DNA from: Sneathiella chungangensis
Lineage (GTDB): Bacteria > Pseudomonadota > Alphaproteobacteria > Sneathiellales > Sneathiellaceae
Direction: 5' to 3'
DNA length: 64,000 nt
Assembly: GCF_009882935.1 (NCBI RefSeq)
Contig: NZ_WTVA01000004.1
Location: forward strand, 62,001 to 126,000
Position 1 is the first letter of the stretch; the number at the start of each line of letters is the position of its first letter. Shown one piece after another: positions 9,724-19,306 of the stretch. The notes beneath the pieces are model-generated. The model was not told where the DNA came from, did not search any database, and was given only the letters and a program-made list of their open reading frames with translations. Position numbers and translations under genes: made by a program.

Positions 9724-10483
9724 ATTACTGACGTCTTTAAGCATTTCGGTTGTGGTATCGCTCCTATCTCTGGGCTCGGCTCAGGCTGCGGGTGATGCGG
9801 TTGAACTGAAATCCGTTTCCTGGAAACACGGGGGCCTCTTCGGGACATATGATCGCGCAGCCGCACAGCGTGGCCTGCAGGTATATCGCGAGGTTTGCGC
9901 GGGCTGTCACGGCCTTGGCCTTGTCGCCTTCCGCACGCTTGCCGATCTTGGCTTCAGCGAAGAGGAAATCAAGGCACTCGCCGCAGAGTCCGAATTTGTT
10001 GACGGACCGGATGGCGACGGTGAAATGTTCGAACGGCCGGGTAAGCCGTCGGATAAGTTTCCGTCTCCCTTCCCCAACGAGCAGGCCGCACGTGCCTCCA
10101 ATGGCGGGGCCTATCCGCCGGATCTGTCACTGATAACCAAGGCGCGCGCTCATGGTGACGACTATCTCTATTCGTTGTTGACCGGCTATACCGACGTTCC
10201 GGCAGATTTTACCCTCGCAGAAGGAATGAATTATAACGCGTACTTCGCTGGGCATCAGATTGCTATGCCGTCACCCTTGAGCGACGATGCGGTGGAATAT
10301 GCTGACGGGACACCGGCAACGGTCGATCAGATGGCGAAAGACGTCACCGTGTTTCTTGCTTGGGCGGCTGAACCGAAGCTGGAACAGCGCAAGAGCGTCG
10401 GCCTGAAGGTCATCTTGTTCCTGCTGATCCTTGCGGCAGTATTCTATGCCGTAAAGCGGAAGGTCTGGTCCGACCTTCATTAA
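9716..10483 (+). CDS. petC: Cytochrome c1
   Basis: Membrane-anchored c-type cytochrome subunit of bc1 that hands electrons to soluble cytochrome c. I take the ATG at 9716, inside the end of petB, because it opens directly on a signal peptide (about 1-25, cleaved near AQA). The 255-residue product has the haem site CAGCH at 61-65 and a Met-ligand region later. One C-terminal membrane helix ([15 protein letters not shown]) ends in a basic tail. A terminator follows. Confidence 0.95.
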   Translation: MRKLLTSLSISVVVSLLSLGSAQAAGDAVELKSVSWKHGGLFGTYDRAAAQRGLQVYREVCAGCHGLGLVAFRTLADLGFSEEEIKALAAESEFVDGPDGDGEMFERPGKPSDKFPSPFPNEQAARASNGGAYPPDLSLITKARAHGDDYLYSLLTGYTDVPADFTLAEGMNYNAYFAGHQIAMPSPLSDDAVEYADGTPATVDQMAKDVTVFLAWAAEPKLEQRKSVGLKVILFLLILAAVFYAVKRKVWSDLH

Positions 10484-10501
10484 GTAACCGCGAATTCGGG
10501 A

Positions 10502-10530
10502 AAAGGGCGCTCAACGGGCGCCCTTTTTTA
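10502..10530 (+). terminator. Terminator after petABC
   Basis: AAGGGCGC pairs with GCGCCCTT around a seven-base loop and is followed by a run of T, a classical Rho-independent terminator 18 bases after the petC stop. Confidence 0.88.
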
Positions 10531-10586
10531 TGGCACCGCGCGGATTTCAACGGTAAGTTTTCGGCGGCAACAAGGAGGAGAGGTGA

Positions 10587-11468
10587 ATGGTTTCATCTGC
10601 GGGAAAACCGGTGATCGGAGTGATTGGCGGAAGTGGTGTCTATGAACTCGACGCCCTTGCCGACAAGCGCTGGCAACGCGTTGACAGTCCCTTTGGCGCG
10701 CCGTCCGATGAACTGCTTTTTGGTTCGCTTGACGGCGTTGAAATGGTGTTCCTTCCGCGTCATGGACGGGGCCATCGTATCCCGCCGGCCGAGGTTAATT
10801 ACCGCGCCAATATCGATGCCTTGAAACGTGCGGGCGTCACGGACATTATCTCAGTTAGCGCTTGCGGCTCCTTTGAAGAAGAACTTGCGCCCGGCACCTT
10901 CGTGATCGTCGATCAGTTTATTGACCGGACCATCGACAGAAAGAAGAGTTTTTTCGGCACCGGGCTTGTTGCGCATATCAGCATGGCCCATCCGGTCTGT
11001 CCGCGCCTTGGCGATGCCCTGGAGGCGGCGGCACAATCTTTGGATATCCCCGTACATCGCGGCGGAACCTATCTTGCAATGGAGGGGCCGCAATTCTCAA
11101 GCCTCGCCGAGTCCCGGCTTTATCGAAGCTGGGATTGCCAGGTCATCGGGATGACCAATATGCCAGAGGCCAAGCTCGCCCGGGAAGCCGAAATGTGCTA
11201 CGCGACCGTGGCCATGGTCACCGATTATGACTGCTGGCATCCCGATCACGATGCAGTGGAGGTCGCCACGATCATCGAGGTTCTGATGAAAAATGCAGAC
11301 AACGCCCGAAGCCTTGTGAAAACGGTCGTGCCGGAGCTGAAACAACGAGACGCGGCATGCCCGGGCGGATGTGATCATGCCCTTGATAATGCGCTGATAA
11401 CGGCGCCGGACGCGCGGGATCCGGACCTGATGAAAAAACTCGATGCCGTTGCCGGGCGCGTCCTTTAG
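10587..11468 (+). CDS. mtnP: S-methyl-5'-thioadenosine phosphorylase
   Basis: Cleaves methylthioadenosine, the by-product of polyamine and quorum-signal synthesis, to adenine and methylthioribose-1-phosphate. The 293-residue PNP/MTAP-family trimer type shows [10 protein letters not shown] at the N-terminus and phosphate-site PRHGRGH. It also carries [20 protein letters not shown] and the base-site segment [27 protein letters not shown]. An AAGGAGGAG-type ribosome binding site precedes the start. apt follows after 13 bases, matching the adenine product. Confidence 0.94.
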   Translation: MVSSAGKPVIGVIGGSGVYELDALADKRWQRVDSPFGAPSDELLFGSLDGVEMVFLPRHGRGHRIPPAEVNYRANIDALKRAGVTDIISVSACGSFEEELAPGTFVIVDQFIDRTIDRKKSFFGTGLVAHISMAHPVCPRLGDALEAAAQSLDIPVHRGGTYLAMEGPQFSSLAESRLYRSWDCQVIGMTNMPEAKLAREAEMCYATVAMVTDYDCWHPDHDAVEVATIIEVLMKNADNARSLVKTVVPELKQRDAACPGGCDHALDNALITAPDARDPDLMKKLDAVAGRVL

Positions 11469-11481
11469 GAAGGGAAGAACA

Positions 11482-12009
11482 ATGGATATCAAAACGATCA
11501 TTCGCACCATTCCCGACTACCCGAAAAAAGGGATTATGTTCCGCGATATCACGACGCTCTGGCAGGATGCCGGCGGTTTCCGTCATGTGATCGATCAACT
11601 CGTCTGGCCCTATGCAGGTGTCAGGATTGACAAGGTCGCCGGCATTGAGGCGCGAGGCTTCGTGCTGGGCGGCGCCATCGCGCATCAGCTGAGCGTGGGC
11701 TTTATTCCCGTCCGCAAGAAAGGCAAGCTTCCCGCAGCCGTTATCAGCGAAGAATACGACCTCGAATATGGAACCGATACTGTCGAAATACATGAGGACG
11801 CGATCAAGAAGGGTGAGAATATTCTTCTGGTCGATGACCTGATCGCAACAGGCGGGACGGCGGCGGCGGCAATTAACCTGATCCGCCATGCCGGGGGAAC
11901 GGTCGTCGGGGCGGCGTTTGTGATCGACCTGCCGGATATTGGCGGCGCGCGGCGTATAGGGAAAATGGGCGTCAATGTCCGTACCCTCTGCGAGTTCGAA
12001 GGCGACTAA
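11482..12009 (+). CDS. apt: Adenine phosphoribosyltransferase
   Basis: Converts adenine and PRPP to AMP. I take the ATG at 11482 ([20 protein letters not shown]), preceded by AGGAAGGGAAG; an upstream in-frame ATG would overlap mtnP and adds no conserved sequence. The 175-residue protein has the PRPP loop motif [16 protein letters not shown] and the flexible-loop segment [18 protein letters not shown] typical of APRT. It is coupled to mtnP, which releases its substrate. Confidence 0.96.
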   Translation: MDIKTIIRTIPDYPKKGIMFRDITTLWQDAGGFRHVIDQLVWPYAGVRIDKVAGIEARGFVLGGAIAHQLSVGFIPVRKKGKLPAAVISEEYDLEYGTDTVEIHEDAIKKGENILLVDDLIATGGTAAAAINLIRHAGGTVVGAAFVIDLPDIGGARRIGKMGVNVRTLCEFEGD

Positions 12010-12089
12010 GCCGTCGTTCCAACAAGGCGCTTGTCAATTTTCCTGATCTATGTCTTTGCTGTTTTAAACACCAGAGAACAGGGAAAGCC

Positions 12090-12713
12090 ATGTCGTTTGA
12101 AATATGGATATCTTTTTTTATTGCAAGCGCCGCACTTCTTGCCGTGCCCGGACCGACGGTGATGATTGTTATCAGCTATGCCCTGGGTCAGGGGCGCAGC
12201 ACCGCCTGGGCAACGGTTCCGGGCGTCGCGCTCGGTGACTTCACCGCGATGACAGCTTCGCTGCTGGGCGCCGGCGCGGTTCTGGCGGCTTCAGCAACGC
12301 TGTTTACCGTGTTGAAGATCGCAGGCGCCGTTTACCTGGTTTGGCTCGGCATCAAGCTGTGGCGCGCGGATGGCGGAATGGGAACGGTACAGACGACAGA
12401 AAAGCAAAGCCGCCTTTCCATATTTCGAACATCATATATCGTGACGGCCTTAAACCCGAAAAGCATCGTTTTTTTTGTCGCTTTCGTTCCGCAGTTCGTT
12501 AATGTCCATGAACCGATATTCGTGCAATTCGCGATTTTGGAGGCGACCTTCCTCGTGCTCGCGGCGATAAATGTTGCAATATGGGCCTCCCTGGTAGGTA
12601 ATCTGCGGGAGCGCTTCAAGAATCCGAGAACGCTGAAGATTGTAAATCGGATCGGAGCAAGTTTCTTGATCGGTGCAGGGCTGCTAACGGCGCTCGTCCG
12701 CCGGACGGCCTGA
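12090..12713 (+). CDS. LysE/RhtB-family amino-acid exporter
   Basis: Six-helix inner-membrane efflux permease of 207 residues. The opening helix and the PGPTVMIVISYALGQGRSTAWATVPGVALGD region are diagnostic for the LysE/RhtB family, as is TALNPKSIVFFVAFVPQFV in the middle. Substrate cannot be read from sequence; homoserine, threonine and related amino acids are typical. It has its own ribosome binding site (AACAGGGAAA), and a VOC-family gene follows after 35 bases on the same strand. Confidence 0.88.
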   Translation: MSFEIWISFFIASAALLAVPGPTVMIVISYALGQGRSTAWATVPGVALGDFTAMTASLLGAGAVLAASATLFTVLKIAGAVYLVWLGIKLWRADGGMGTVQTTEKQSRLSIFRTSYIVTALNPKSIVFFVAFVPQFVNVHEPIFVQFAILEATFLVLAAINVAIWASLVGNLRERFKNPRTLKIVNRIGASFLIGAGLLTALVRRTA

Positions 12714-12748
12714 TCAGTCAATGGAAAAACAAAAAACGGAGCGGAAGG

Positions 12749-13609
12749 ATGCTGCATAATATCAAGGGTATAGATCATACACTCATCGGCGTGGCGGATT
12801 TGGAAGCCGCCCGGAGCGCATTCGAGAATCTGGGATTTACCCTGACCCCCCGCGGTTCCCATATCGGCTGGGGAACGGCAAACTACTGTATCATGTTCGA
12901 CGAGGATTATATCGAGCTTCTCGGTATCGTGGATCCGTCGCTGGAGACCAACGGCCTTGACGTTGCACTCGAAGAACGCGGGCAGGGGCTCCTCGGCGTT
13001 GCGCTGGCGAGCGATGAGCCGGAGGCGACGCATCGATCCCTGATGGAGGCGGGACTGGAACCCTCCGGCATTCTGTCGCTGGAACGCAAGCTGGAACTGC
13101 CGGAAGGAGATGTCCTGCCGGCCTTTCAATTGATCCGGCTCACCTCGTCAGCGGGGCTTTCTGCAAAGAACTTGTTTATTTGCCATCATCTGACGCCGGA
13201 GCTTGTGCGCCGCCCCGAATGGCTGACCCATGCGAACGGCGCGAAATTCATCAAGTCGGTCGTCGTTGTTGTGGACAATCCCGGCGCGTTGGCGCCCTAT
13301 TATCAACGCTTATGCGGGTCCATCAATGTCACCCTGACCGACAATACGATGACTGTCCGCTTTGGCCGCGGCAGCCTTATTTTCGTAAATGAGCGGGATA
13401 TCGATCTGTTGTTTCCGGGTTTGACGATCATGGACGAGATGCCGCCGCTACCGCATCTGATTGCCATGACCATCGCCGTTGATAATCTTGAAGGGACCGA
13501 GACACTGCTCAAAAATAACGGTATCGGGCCGCAAAGAATTGCGAACGGCACTGTGCGGGTCGACCCGGAGGAGGCCTGTGGCCTGCTTCTGGAATTTACA
13601 GCAGCCTGA
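12749..13609 (+). CDS. VOC-superfamily (glyoxalase-like domain) protein
   Basis: 286-residue protein with an N-terminal IDHTLIGVADLEAARSAFEN segment and the beta-alpha-beta repeats of the vicinal-oxygen-chelate fold, ending in a second, weaker module (about 210-286). It resembles the Glyoxalase_3-like group, whose substrates are mostly unknown. The His of IDHTLIGV and EDYIELLGI are the sort of metal ligands expected, but I cannot assign a reaction. It is convergent with the next gene, with two bases between stops. Confidence 0.7.
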   Translation: MLHNIKGIDHTLIGVADLEAARSAFENLGFTLTPRGSHIGWGTANYCIMFDEDYIELLGIVDPSLETNGLDVALEERGQGLLGVALASDEPEATHRSLMEAGLEPSGILSLERKLELPEGDVLPAFQLIRLTSSAGLSAKNLFICHHLTPELVRRPEWLTHANGAKFIKSVVVVVDNPGALAPYYQRLCGSINVTLTDNTMTVRFGRGSLIFVNERDIDLLFPGLTIMDEMPPLPHLIAMTIAVDNLEGTETLLKNNGIGPQRIANGTVRVDPEEACGLLLEFTAA

Positions 13610-13611
13610 CG

Positions 13612-14268
13612 TTAGCCAATAAATTCCAGCGTGCGTTCCAGGGCGAGCTTTGCCGATGCGGCATCATAGCTGCCGCGCTGATCGCAATTGAAGCCGTGAC
13701 CCGCCTCATAGACATAGACGGGAATATCCGGCCGTTTCGCCTTTACCTCTTCGACCGCGGTCATTGGAATTGAGGCGTCCGTATCGCCGAAATGGAGTAA
13801 CACCGGAACTTTGGGGGCTTCCGCGATATGCTGGGCGACCTGGCCGCCATAATATCCGACGGCCTTGTTGATCGAGGTGAGACGGCAAGCCGAAAGATAG
13901 GCGAGGCTGCCGCCCCAGCAATATCCGATCACCGTAATCTCGCCGGCATCGGAAATCGCCTTTGCCGCCGCGTCAATGTCCTTAAGCGCATCCTCATCGC
14001 TTACCTGCATCCTGTATTTGAGGCCTTGCTGGACGTCGTCTGGCTGGTAACCGAGGGTTATTTCAGGCTCGATACGATCGAAGAGCGCGGGGGCGATGGC
14101 AATAAATCCGTCCTTGGCATATCCGTCACAGACTTCCCTGATATGCGAATTGACGCCAAAAATCTCCTGAACGATGACGACGCCCCCTTTGGGCGCCCCC
14201 GCCGGGACCGCTTTGTAGGCGGCAAATTTGTGGCCATCGGTTGCCGTGAGGTCGATCATTTCTCCCAT
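13612..14268 (-). CDS. Dienelactone hydrolase family protein
   Basis: Alpha/beta hydrolase of 218 residues in the carboxymethylenebutenolidase family. The nucleophile elbow GYCWGGS contains the family's Cys. The acid lies in the segment LLHFGDTDASIPM, and the catalytic His is in YEAGHGFNCDQRGSYD. The ATG at 14268 is preceded by GGGAGAAATA; longer starts have no support. True substrate is uncertain because there is no aromatic-degradation cluster nearby. Confidence 0.85.
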   Translation of the reverse strand: MGEMIDLTATDGHKFAAYKAVPAGAPKGGVVIVQEIFGVNSHIREVCDGYAKDGFIAIAPALFDRIEPEITLGYQPDDVQQGLKYRMQVSDEDALKDIDAAAKAISDAGEITVIGYCWGGSLAYLSACRLTSINKAVGYYGGQVAQHIAEAPKVPVLLHFGDTDASIPMTAVEEVKAKRPDIPVYVYEAGHGFNCDQRGSYDAASAKLALERTLEFIG

Positions 14269-14281
14269 GATTATTTCTCCC

Positions 14282-14749
14282 TTATGTCTTGGCGACGGGT
14301 TCGACGATAAGAAGGGTTCCATCAACGCCCGTAACGCGGACAACGGCGCCTGCGTCGAGGTCGGGTCCCTCCACCGCCCATTGCGTGTCGTCCACATGAA
14401 TTTTGCCCCGGCCGTTTTGTATGGCATCGGTCAGCGTGAATTGTCGGCCGATATATTGAACGCCGCGCTGATTTAACGTGATGTTATCCTCAACACCCGG
14501 ATGTTTTCTGAGAAATAGGCGCGACAGCACGATACTGCCGACGGAGATGCCGGCGAAGATTATCCATTGATATTCCCAGCGCATGTCGGGAACGACCCAG
14601 GCGACCACGCCGACGACACCTGCGGAAATTCCCAGCCAGAGAAAAATCGTACTGGGCGCGAAAACTTCGAGAATGATCAGCACCAGCCCGAGAATCCACC
14701 AGGACCAGAATTCGAGGCCTGCGAGCCATGCTATAATCGTTTCCATCAT
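14282..14749 (-). CDS. NfeD-family membrane protein
   Basis: 155-residue short NfeD protein. It has hydrophobic helices at about residues 10-75 and a C-terminal OB-fold domain (RGVQYIGRQFTLTDAIQNGRGKIHVDDTQWAVEG). Such proteins pair with SPFH/stomatin proteins in membrane microdomains. The SPFH gene lies directly upstream in the same operon with 5 bases between, which supports the assignment. Confidence 0.87.
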   Translation of the reverse strand: MMETIIAWLAGLEFWSWWILGLVLIILEVFAPSTIFLWLGISAGVVGVVAWVVPDMRWEYQWIIFAGISVGSIVLSRLFLRKHPGVEDNITLNQRGVQYIGRQFTLTDAIQNGRGKIHVDDTQWAVEGPDLDAGAVVRVTGVDGTLLIVEPVAKT

Positions 14750-14754
14750 GGCGA

Positions 14755-15732
14755 TTACTCGACTGTCGGAACGGAACCGCTGGTGCGGCGGGCCGCCCCG
14801 TTGCCGTCTTTTCCGAACACTTCTTTCGCAATCGCACTGATGCCGCCAAGCGAACCGATGAGGGCGCTCGCCTCCATCGGCAGAAGCACAACTTTAGAAT
14901 TTCGCGCCATGCCGATTTCCTTCATCGCCTCGGTATATTTCTGCGCGACGAAATAGTTGATGGACTGGATATCGCCGGCGGCAATGGCTTCGGAGACGTC
15001 ATGGGTGGCCTTCGCTTCCGCCTGGGCGAGACGCTCGCGCGCTTCGGCGTCGCGGAACGCGGCTTCGCGGCGGCCTTCCGCCTCAAGGATCATGGCGCGT
15101 TTCTCACCCTCGGCCTTCAGGATTTCTGACTGGCGGACACCTTCCGCCTCCAGAACCACGGCACGCTTGAGCCGCTCCGCCTTCATCTGGCGTCCCATCG
15201 CTTCCACCAGGTCGATCGGCGGCGTGATATCCTTGATCTCGACGCGGGTGACCTTGATTCCCCAAGGGGTCGACGCCTGATCGATGACGGTAAGCAGGCG
15301 GACATTAATCGCATCGCGCTGGCTGAGTGCTTCATCAAGGTCCATTGACCCCAGAACGGTACGCAGGTTGGTCTGCGCAAGGTTCTGCACCGCGCGTTCC
15401 AGATCCCGTACCTCATAAGCGGATTTCGCGGCATCCAGCACCTGATAGAACAGAACGCCGTCGACCTGCACCATGGCGTTATCGCGGCTGATCACTTCCT
15501 GCGTGGGAATATCCAGCACCTGTTCCATCATGTTGATCCGGCCGCCGATGCGGTCGATAAAGGGAAGGATCAGGCCAAGGCCCGGATGCAGGCTGCGGGT
15601 GTATCTGCCGAAGCGCTCAATGGTGTATTGATAACCCTGCGGCACGATCGTAACGCCCATGAAAACGATAACAATCGCGAAAATGACCAGAACGACGACG
15701 AAAATTGCAAAGCCGGATAAGAAAAAATCCAT
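14755..15732 (-). CDS. SPFH/Band 7 (stomatin-like, QmcA-type) membrane protein
   Basis: 325-residue membrane-anchored protein with one N-terminal hydrophobic segment (about 6-30) followed by the Band 7 domain starting [16 protein letters not shown] charged Ala/Glu/Arg-rich coiled coil (about 190-250) mediates oligomerisation in the family. It forms a two-gene unit with NfeD downstream. Family members scaffold membrane domains and modulate proteases, but the specific role here is unknown. Confidence 0.9.
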   Translation of the reverse strand: MDFFLSGFAIFVVVLVIFAIVIVFMGVTIVPQGYQYTIERFGRYTRSLHPGLGLILPFIDRIGGRINMMEQVLDIPTQEVISRDNAMVQVDGVLFYQVLDAAKSAYEVRDLERAVQNLAQTNLRTVLGSMDLDEALSQRDAINVRLLTVIDQASTPWGIKVTRVEIKDITPPIDLVEAMGRQMKAERLKRAVVLEAEGVRQSEILKAEGEKRAMILEAEGRREAAFRDAEARERLAQAEAKATHDVSEAIAAGDIQSINYFVAQKYTEAMKEIGMARNSKVVLLPMEASALIGSLGGISAIAKEVFGKDGNGAARRTSGSVPTVE

Positions 15733-15840
15733 ATCGCATCCCCCAATAAACCGGATAATTAACTAGTCTGACGGACTATATAGCGGATCGCCGTCAGACC
15801 TAAGTTAAAAATCCACGGGCGGCGAATATCGCCGGCTATC

Positions 15841-16290
15841 TTAGTCGGGGCGCGTCTGCACCATCCCGATCGATGTGAAGTTGAGAACGACCTCGTCATT
15901 CTGGTTGAAGAGCTTGACGTCTGCCTTGATGATACCCATGTCGGGCCGGGATACAGAATTTCGTTTTTCGATGACGGTCGATTCATAGCGCAACCTGTCG
16001 CCGGGGCGCACCGGGCGGATCCAGCGCAGATTATCGAAACCGGGCGAGCCCAACCCGGCGCGCTTGTTGGTCATATTGTCAACGAGAAGGCGCATCAGGA
16101 TGGCCGCCGTATGCCAACCGGACGCAATCAGTCCGCCATAGATGCTTTTCTTTGCCGCTTCTTCATCGATATGGAAAGGCTGAGGATCATATTTGCGGGC
16201 AAAGTCGAGGATCTCCGCTTTAGTGACCTCCTTGACCTTGGAAACCGTTTTTTCCCCGATCTCGATATCCTCGAAATATATTGTGCTCAT
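15841..16290 (-). CDS. MaoC-like hot-dog dehydratase, second of a pair
   Basis: 149-residue single hot-dog-fold protein of the MaoC/(R)-hydratase type, with the active-site helix segment DPQPFHIDEEAAKKSIYGGLIASGWHTAAI. The D and H in this stretch fit the hydratase dyad (Asp-x4-His). Its start overlaps the stop of the related upstream gene by 4 bases, so the two are translated together. Likely substrate is an enoyl-CoA, but no other acyl-CoA gene is adjacent. Confidence 0.85.
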   Translation of the reverse strand: MSTIYFEDIEIGEKTVSKVKEVTKAEILDFARKYDPQPFHIDEEAAKKSIYGGLIASGWHTAAILMRLLVDNMTNKRAGLGSPGFDNLRWIRPVRPGDRLRYESTVIEKRNSVSRPDMGIIKADVKLFNQNDEVVLNFTSIGMVQTRPD

Positions 16291-16754
16291 CGGCCGGCCT
16301 CCTCGCCCTTGCGGGCCGGATCGCGGAGGAACATGCCGCTCGAGATCATGGTCATTTTGATTTCGTCATTCTGATTCAGGACGGTATGAGAGAATTTGAC
16401 GAACCCGAGTTCCGGTCGGCTTTTGGGCAGGCTGCTGTCCAGGACCTCGGCCTTGACATGGAGAATTTCACCCGGCCGCACAGGTTTTTTCCAGCGGAGC
16501 TGTTCGATCCCCGGTGACCCCATCGACGCCGCGTCGATCAGGTAATTATCGACCATCATACGCATGCACATGGCGCCGGTATGCCATCCGCTTGCGATCA
16601 GTCCGCCGAAGAAATGCTCCTTCGCGGCCACCTTGTCCACATGGAAGGACTGCGGGTCGTAATCGGTCGCGAATTCGATGATTTCCTCTTCTGTAACTTC
16701 GTATCCGCCGAATTCCATGACCATGCCGACGGTGAAATCCTCCCAATAACGCAT
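16287..16754 (-). CDS. MaoC-like hot-dog dehydratase, first of a pair
   Basis: 155-residue MaoC-type protein with the matching active-site region DPQSFHVDKVAAKEHFFGGLIASGWHTGAM. It is clearly paralogous to the next gene, sharing the FGGLIASGWHT core. The tandem arrangement with a 4-base overlap suggests either a recent duplication or a heteromeric hydratase. The downstream copy keeps the same catalytic segment, so neither looks degenerate. Confidence 0.85.
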   Translation of the reverse strand: MRYWEDFTVGMVMEFGGYEVTEEEIIEFATDYDPQSFHVDKVAAKEHFFGGLIASGWHTGAMCMRMMVDNYLIDAASMGSPGIEQLRWKKPVRPGEILHVKAEVLDSSLPKSRPELGFVKFSHTVLNQNDEIKMTMISSGMFLRDPARKGEEAGR

Positions 16755-16826
16755 TTTCTATACCTTCTGATCTTGTTCCGATCGCTTACGCATTTGTTGC
16801 TTGTTCAAGGTTGGTGTCCGGCGCGT

Positions 16827-17924
16827 CTAGTTGGCAAATCTGAAATGCAGAACATCCCCGTCCTCGACGACATATTCCTTCCCCTCAAGACGCATGAGCC
16901 CGGCTTCCTTTGCGCCGGTTTCGCCGCCATGCGCCACATAGGCAGAATAGGCGATAGTCTCGGCGCGAATAAAGCCTTTTTCGAAGTCCGTGTGGATTAC
17001 GCCTGCGGCCTGCGGCGCCTTGGTGCCTTTGGTGACGGTCCAGGCCCGGCATTCCTTCGGGCCGACGGTGAAATAGGTGATCAGATCGAGGAGGTCATAG
17101 CCGGCACGGATAATACGGCCAAGTCCGGTTTCCGTAAGGCCCAGATCGGCGAGAAATTCGGCTCGCTCTTCTGCGTCGAGTTGGGCAACTTCGGCCTCGA
17201 TTGCTGCGGAAATCACGACCGTTCCCGCATGTTCGTCCGCCGCCTTTTTTGCAACCTTGTCGGAAAAGGCATTGCCCGTTGCCGCGCTTCCCTCATCCAC
17301 GTTGCAGACATAAAGAACCGGCTTCTGCGTCAGGAGTTGCAGGTTGCGGAAGGCCTTCACCTCTTCGTCCGCAAGGGAGACGGCGCGCGCGGGTTTTCCA
17401 TCACGTAAGGCCGCGAGGGCGCGATCAATAAGTTCCGCCTGCTTTTTCGCCTCCTTATCACCGCCGCGAATTTTCTTTATCAAAGCCTCCGAGCGTTTCT
17501 CGAGACTTTCAAGGTCCGCGAGCATCAGTTCCGTCTCGATGGTTTCAATGTCGGACAGCGGATCGATTTTGCCATCGACATGAGTGATGTCGTCATCTTC
17601 AAAACAGCGGACAACCTGGATAATCGCGTCGACCTCGCGGATATGGGCGAGAAACTTGTTGCCAAGGCCTTCGCCGCTCGCCGCGCCGCGAACCAGCCCC
17701 GCGATATCGACGAAGGTCAATTGCGTCGGAATGATTTCCTTGGACTTGGCCAGCGCCGCCAACGTTACCAACCGCTCATCCGGAACCGGTACCTGCCCGA
17801 GGTTTGGTTCAATCGTGCAGAACGGATAGTTTTCCGCCGCCGCCTGCGCGGTTTGCGTCAGGGCGTTGAACAGCGTCGATTTTCCCACGTTCGGCAATCC
17901 GACGATCCCGCATTTGAACCCCAT
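16827..17924 (-). CDS. ychF: Redox-regulated ATPase YchF (OLA1-type)
   Basis: Obg-family P-loop protein of 365 residues that prefers ATP and binds the ribosome. The Walker A GLPNVGKSTLFNAL is at about 8-21. DIAGLVRGAASGEGLGNKFL provides the switch region and VCNVDE replaces the GTP-specific NKxD motif, the hallmark of YchF. A C-terminal TGS-like domain ends DGDVLHFRFAN. The stop of pth lies two bases upstream of its start, the common pth-ychF pairing. Confidence 0.96.
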   Translation of the reverse strand: MGFKCGIVGLPNVGKSTLFNALTQTAQAAAENYPFCTIEPNLGQVPVPDERLVTLAALAKSKEIIPTQLTFVDIAGLVRGAASGEGLGNKFLAHIREVDAIIQVVRCFEDDDITHVDGKIDPLSDIETIETELMLADLESLEKRSEALIKKIRGGDKEAKKQAELIDRALAALRDGKPARAVSLADEEVKAFRNLQLLTQKPVLYVCNVDEGSAATGNAFSDKVAKKAADEHAGTVVISAAIEAEVAQLDAEERAEFLADLGLTETGLGRIIRAGYDLLDLITYFTVGPKECRAWTVTKGTKAPQAAGVIHTDFEKGFIRAETIAYSAYVAHGGETGAKEAGLMRLEGKEYVVEDGDVLHFRFAN

Positions 17925-17926
17925 CT

Positions 17927-18535
17927 TCAGTTTCCTCGTGTCGTATCAGTACTTTTGTTTTTTGGCGGAGAGACATCCAACGCCAGCTTGTTCATGAAGC
18001 CGGCGGCATCTCCGGCAACCAGCAGATCGATGTTGCGGGCGACGCTGTCGATTATTTTTTCGGCGACCGACTCTTCGGCCTTGGCAAAATCCTTGAGAAC
18101 GTAGCCGGAAACGAGATGCTTTTCTCCCGGATGCCCAATACCGAGACGGACGCGGCGGAAATTCTCACCAAGATGCTCTATAATCGACCGGACGCCGTTG
18201 TTTCCCCCATGGCCGCCACCAGTTTTCACGCGAACCTTGCCCAGCGGCAGATCCAGCTCGTCATGGAGCACGATGATGTTCTCAAGCGGAATCTTGTAGA
18301 AGCGCGCCGCGTCACTGACCGACTGACCGGACAAATTCATAAAGGTGGTTGGCTTAAGGGCGAGAATTTTTTCACCGCCGATATTCCCCTCGGCGGCCAG
18401 ACCCTGAAAGCGAACGCGCTCCGGCATAAAGGAATGGCGGCGGATAATCTCATCCACCGCCATATGTCCGAAATTATGCCGGTTCCCCGCATATCCCTTT
18501 CCGGGATTACCGAGACCCACCAGCAAAATCATCAT
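17927..18535 (-). CDS. pth: Peptidyl-tRNA hydrolase
   Basis: Releases tRNA from prematurely dropped peptidyl-tRNA. The 202-residue protein begins [19 protein letters not shown] with the catalytic His at about residue 20. It carries the conserved NLSGQSV and [23 protein letters not shown] stretches. The C-terminal tail is slightly longer and polar. It sits in a rplY-pth-ychF series, 10 bases after rplY. Confidence 0.96.
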   Translation of the reverse strand: MMILLVGLGNPGKGYAGNRHNFGHMAVDEIIRRHSFMPERVRFQGLAAEGNIGGEKILALKPTTFMNLSGQSVSDAARFYKIPLENIIVLHDELDLPLGKVRVKTGGGHGGNNGVRSIIEHLGENFRRVRLGIGHPGEKHLVSGYVLKDFAKAEESVAEKIIDSVARNIDLLVAGDAAGFMNKLALDVSPPKNKSTDTTRGN

Positions 18536-18545
18536 TCAATCCCGA

Positions 18546-19211
18546 TTATTCTTCGGTATCGCCGGCGTCTTCGCCTTCATCCTCGGCGCTTGCTTCCGTT
18601 TCGGCAGCGTCTTCACCTTCACCTTCCTCTTCCGGCTCCGGTTCTACGGTCGGCGCTGCGATCGTCGCAATCGTGAAGTCACGATCCGTAATTGTCGGCG
18701 CCGCGCCTTCCGGTAGAGCAACTTCGGAAATATGGACGCTGTCGCCGATATCATATTTGAGGAGATCGATATTGATTGCTTCCGGGATATTGCCTGCCGG
18801 CACCATCATTTCGATTTCATGGCGGACAATGTTAAGAACGCCGCCGCGTTTCAGACCCACGCATTCCTCTTCATTGAGGAAGTGAACCGGTACCATAACG
18901 GCGATCTGGGATTTCGCGGACACCCGCAGAAAGTCCACGTGAACGGGAATCTCATTCACCGGATGCAACTGCATGTCCCGGGGAAGTACGTTATGCTTCG
19001 TCGAGCCCACCTGAACCGTATAGACGGTCGCGAGGAAAGAGTCGCGATGGATTGCCTTCACCAGTTCCTTGGTTTCCAGGGAAATGGAAATCGGTTCTTT
19101 TTTATCACCATAAATGACGGCGGGTGTCCGTCCGTCACGACGCAATGCACGGGAGGTCCCCTTTCCGACCCGGTCACGCGTTTCTGCAATTAGCACTGCA
19201 TTTTCGCTCAT
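18546..19211 (-). CDS. rplY: 50S ribosomal protein L25/general stress protein Ctc
   Basis: Long (Ctc-type) L25, 221 residues, binding 5S rRNA. The N-terminal L25 domain includes [22 protein letters not shown]. The C-terminal beta domain (about 95-185) is followed by a strongly acidic Glu/Asp/Ala tail (about 190-221). Such tails are frequent in the Ctc form. It lies between prs and pth on the same strand, as in many alphaproteobacteria. Confidence 0.94.
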   Translation of the reverse strand: MSENAVLIAETRDRVGKGTSRALRRDGRTPAVIYGDKKEPISISLETKELVKAIHRDSFLATVYTVQVGSTKHNVLPRDMQLHPVNEIPVHVDFLRVSAKSQIAVMVPVHFLNEEECVGLKRGGVLNIVRHEIEMMVPAGNIPEAINIDLLKYDIGDSVHISEVALPEGAAPTITDRDFTIATIAAPTVEPEPEEEGEGEDAAETEASAEDEGEDAGDTEE

Positions 19212-19306
19212 TGTTTATCTCCTAAGTAACGAGCAACACCGGGACGAACCCAGTGCCAAATTGGCGCGTGCCTCCAGGGGTGCCCGCGCCGCCTATGCCT
19301 GTCCGG

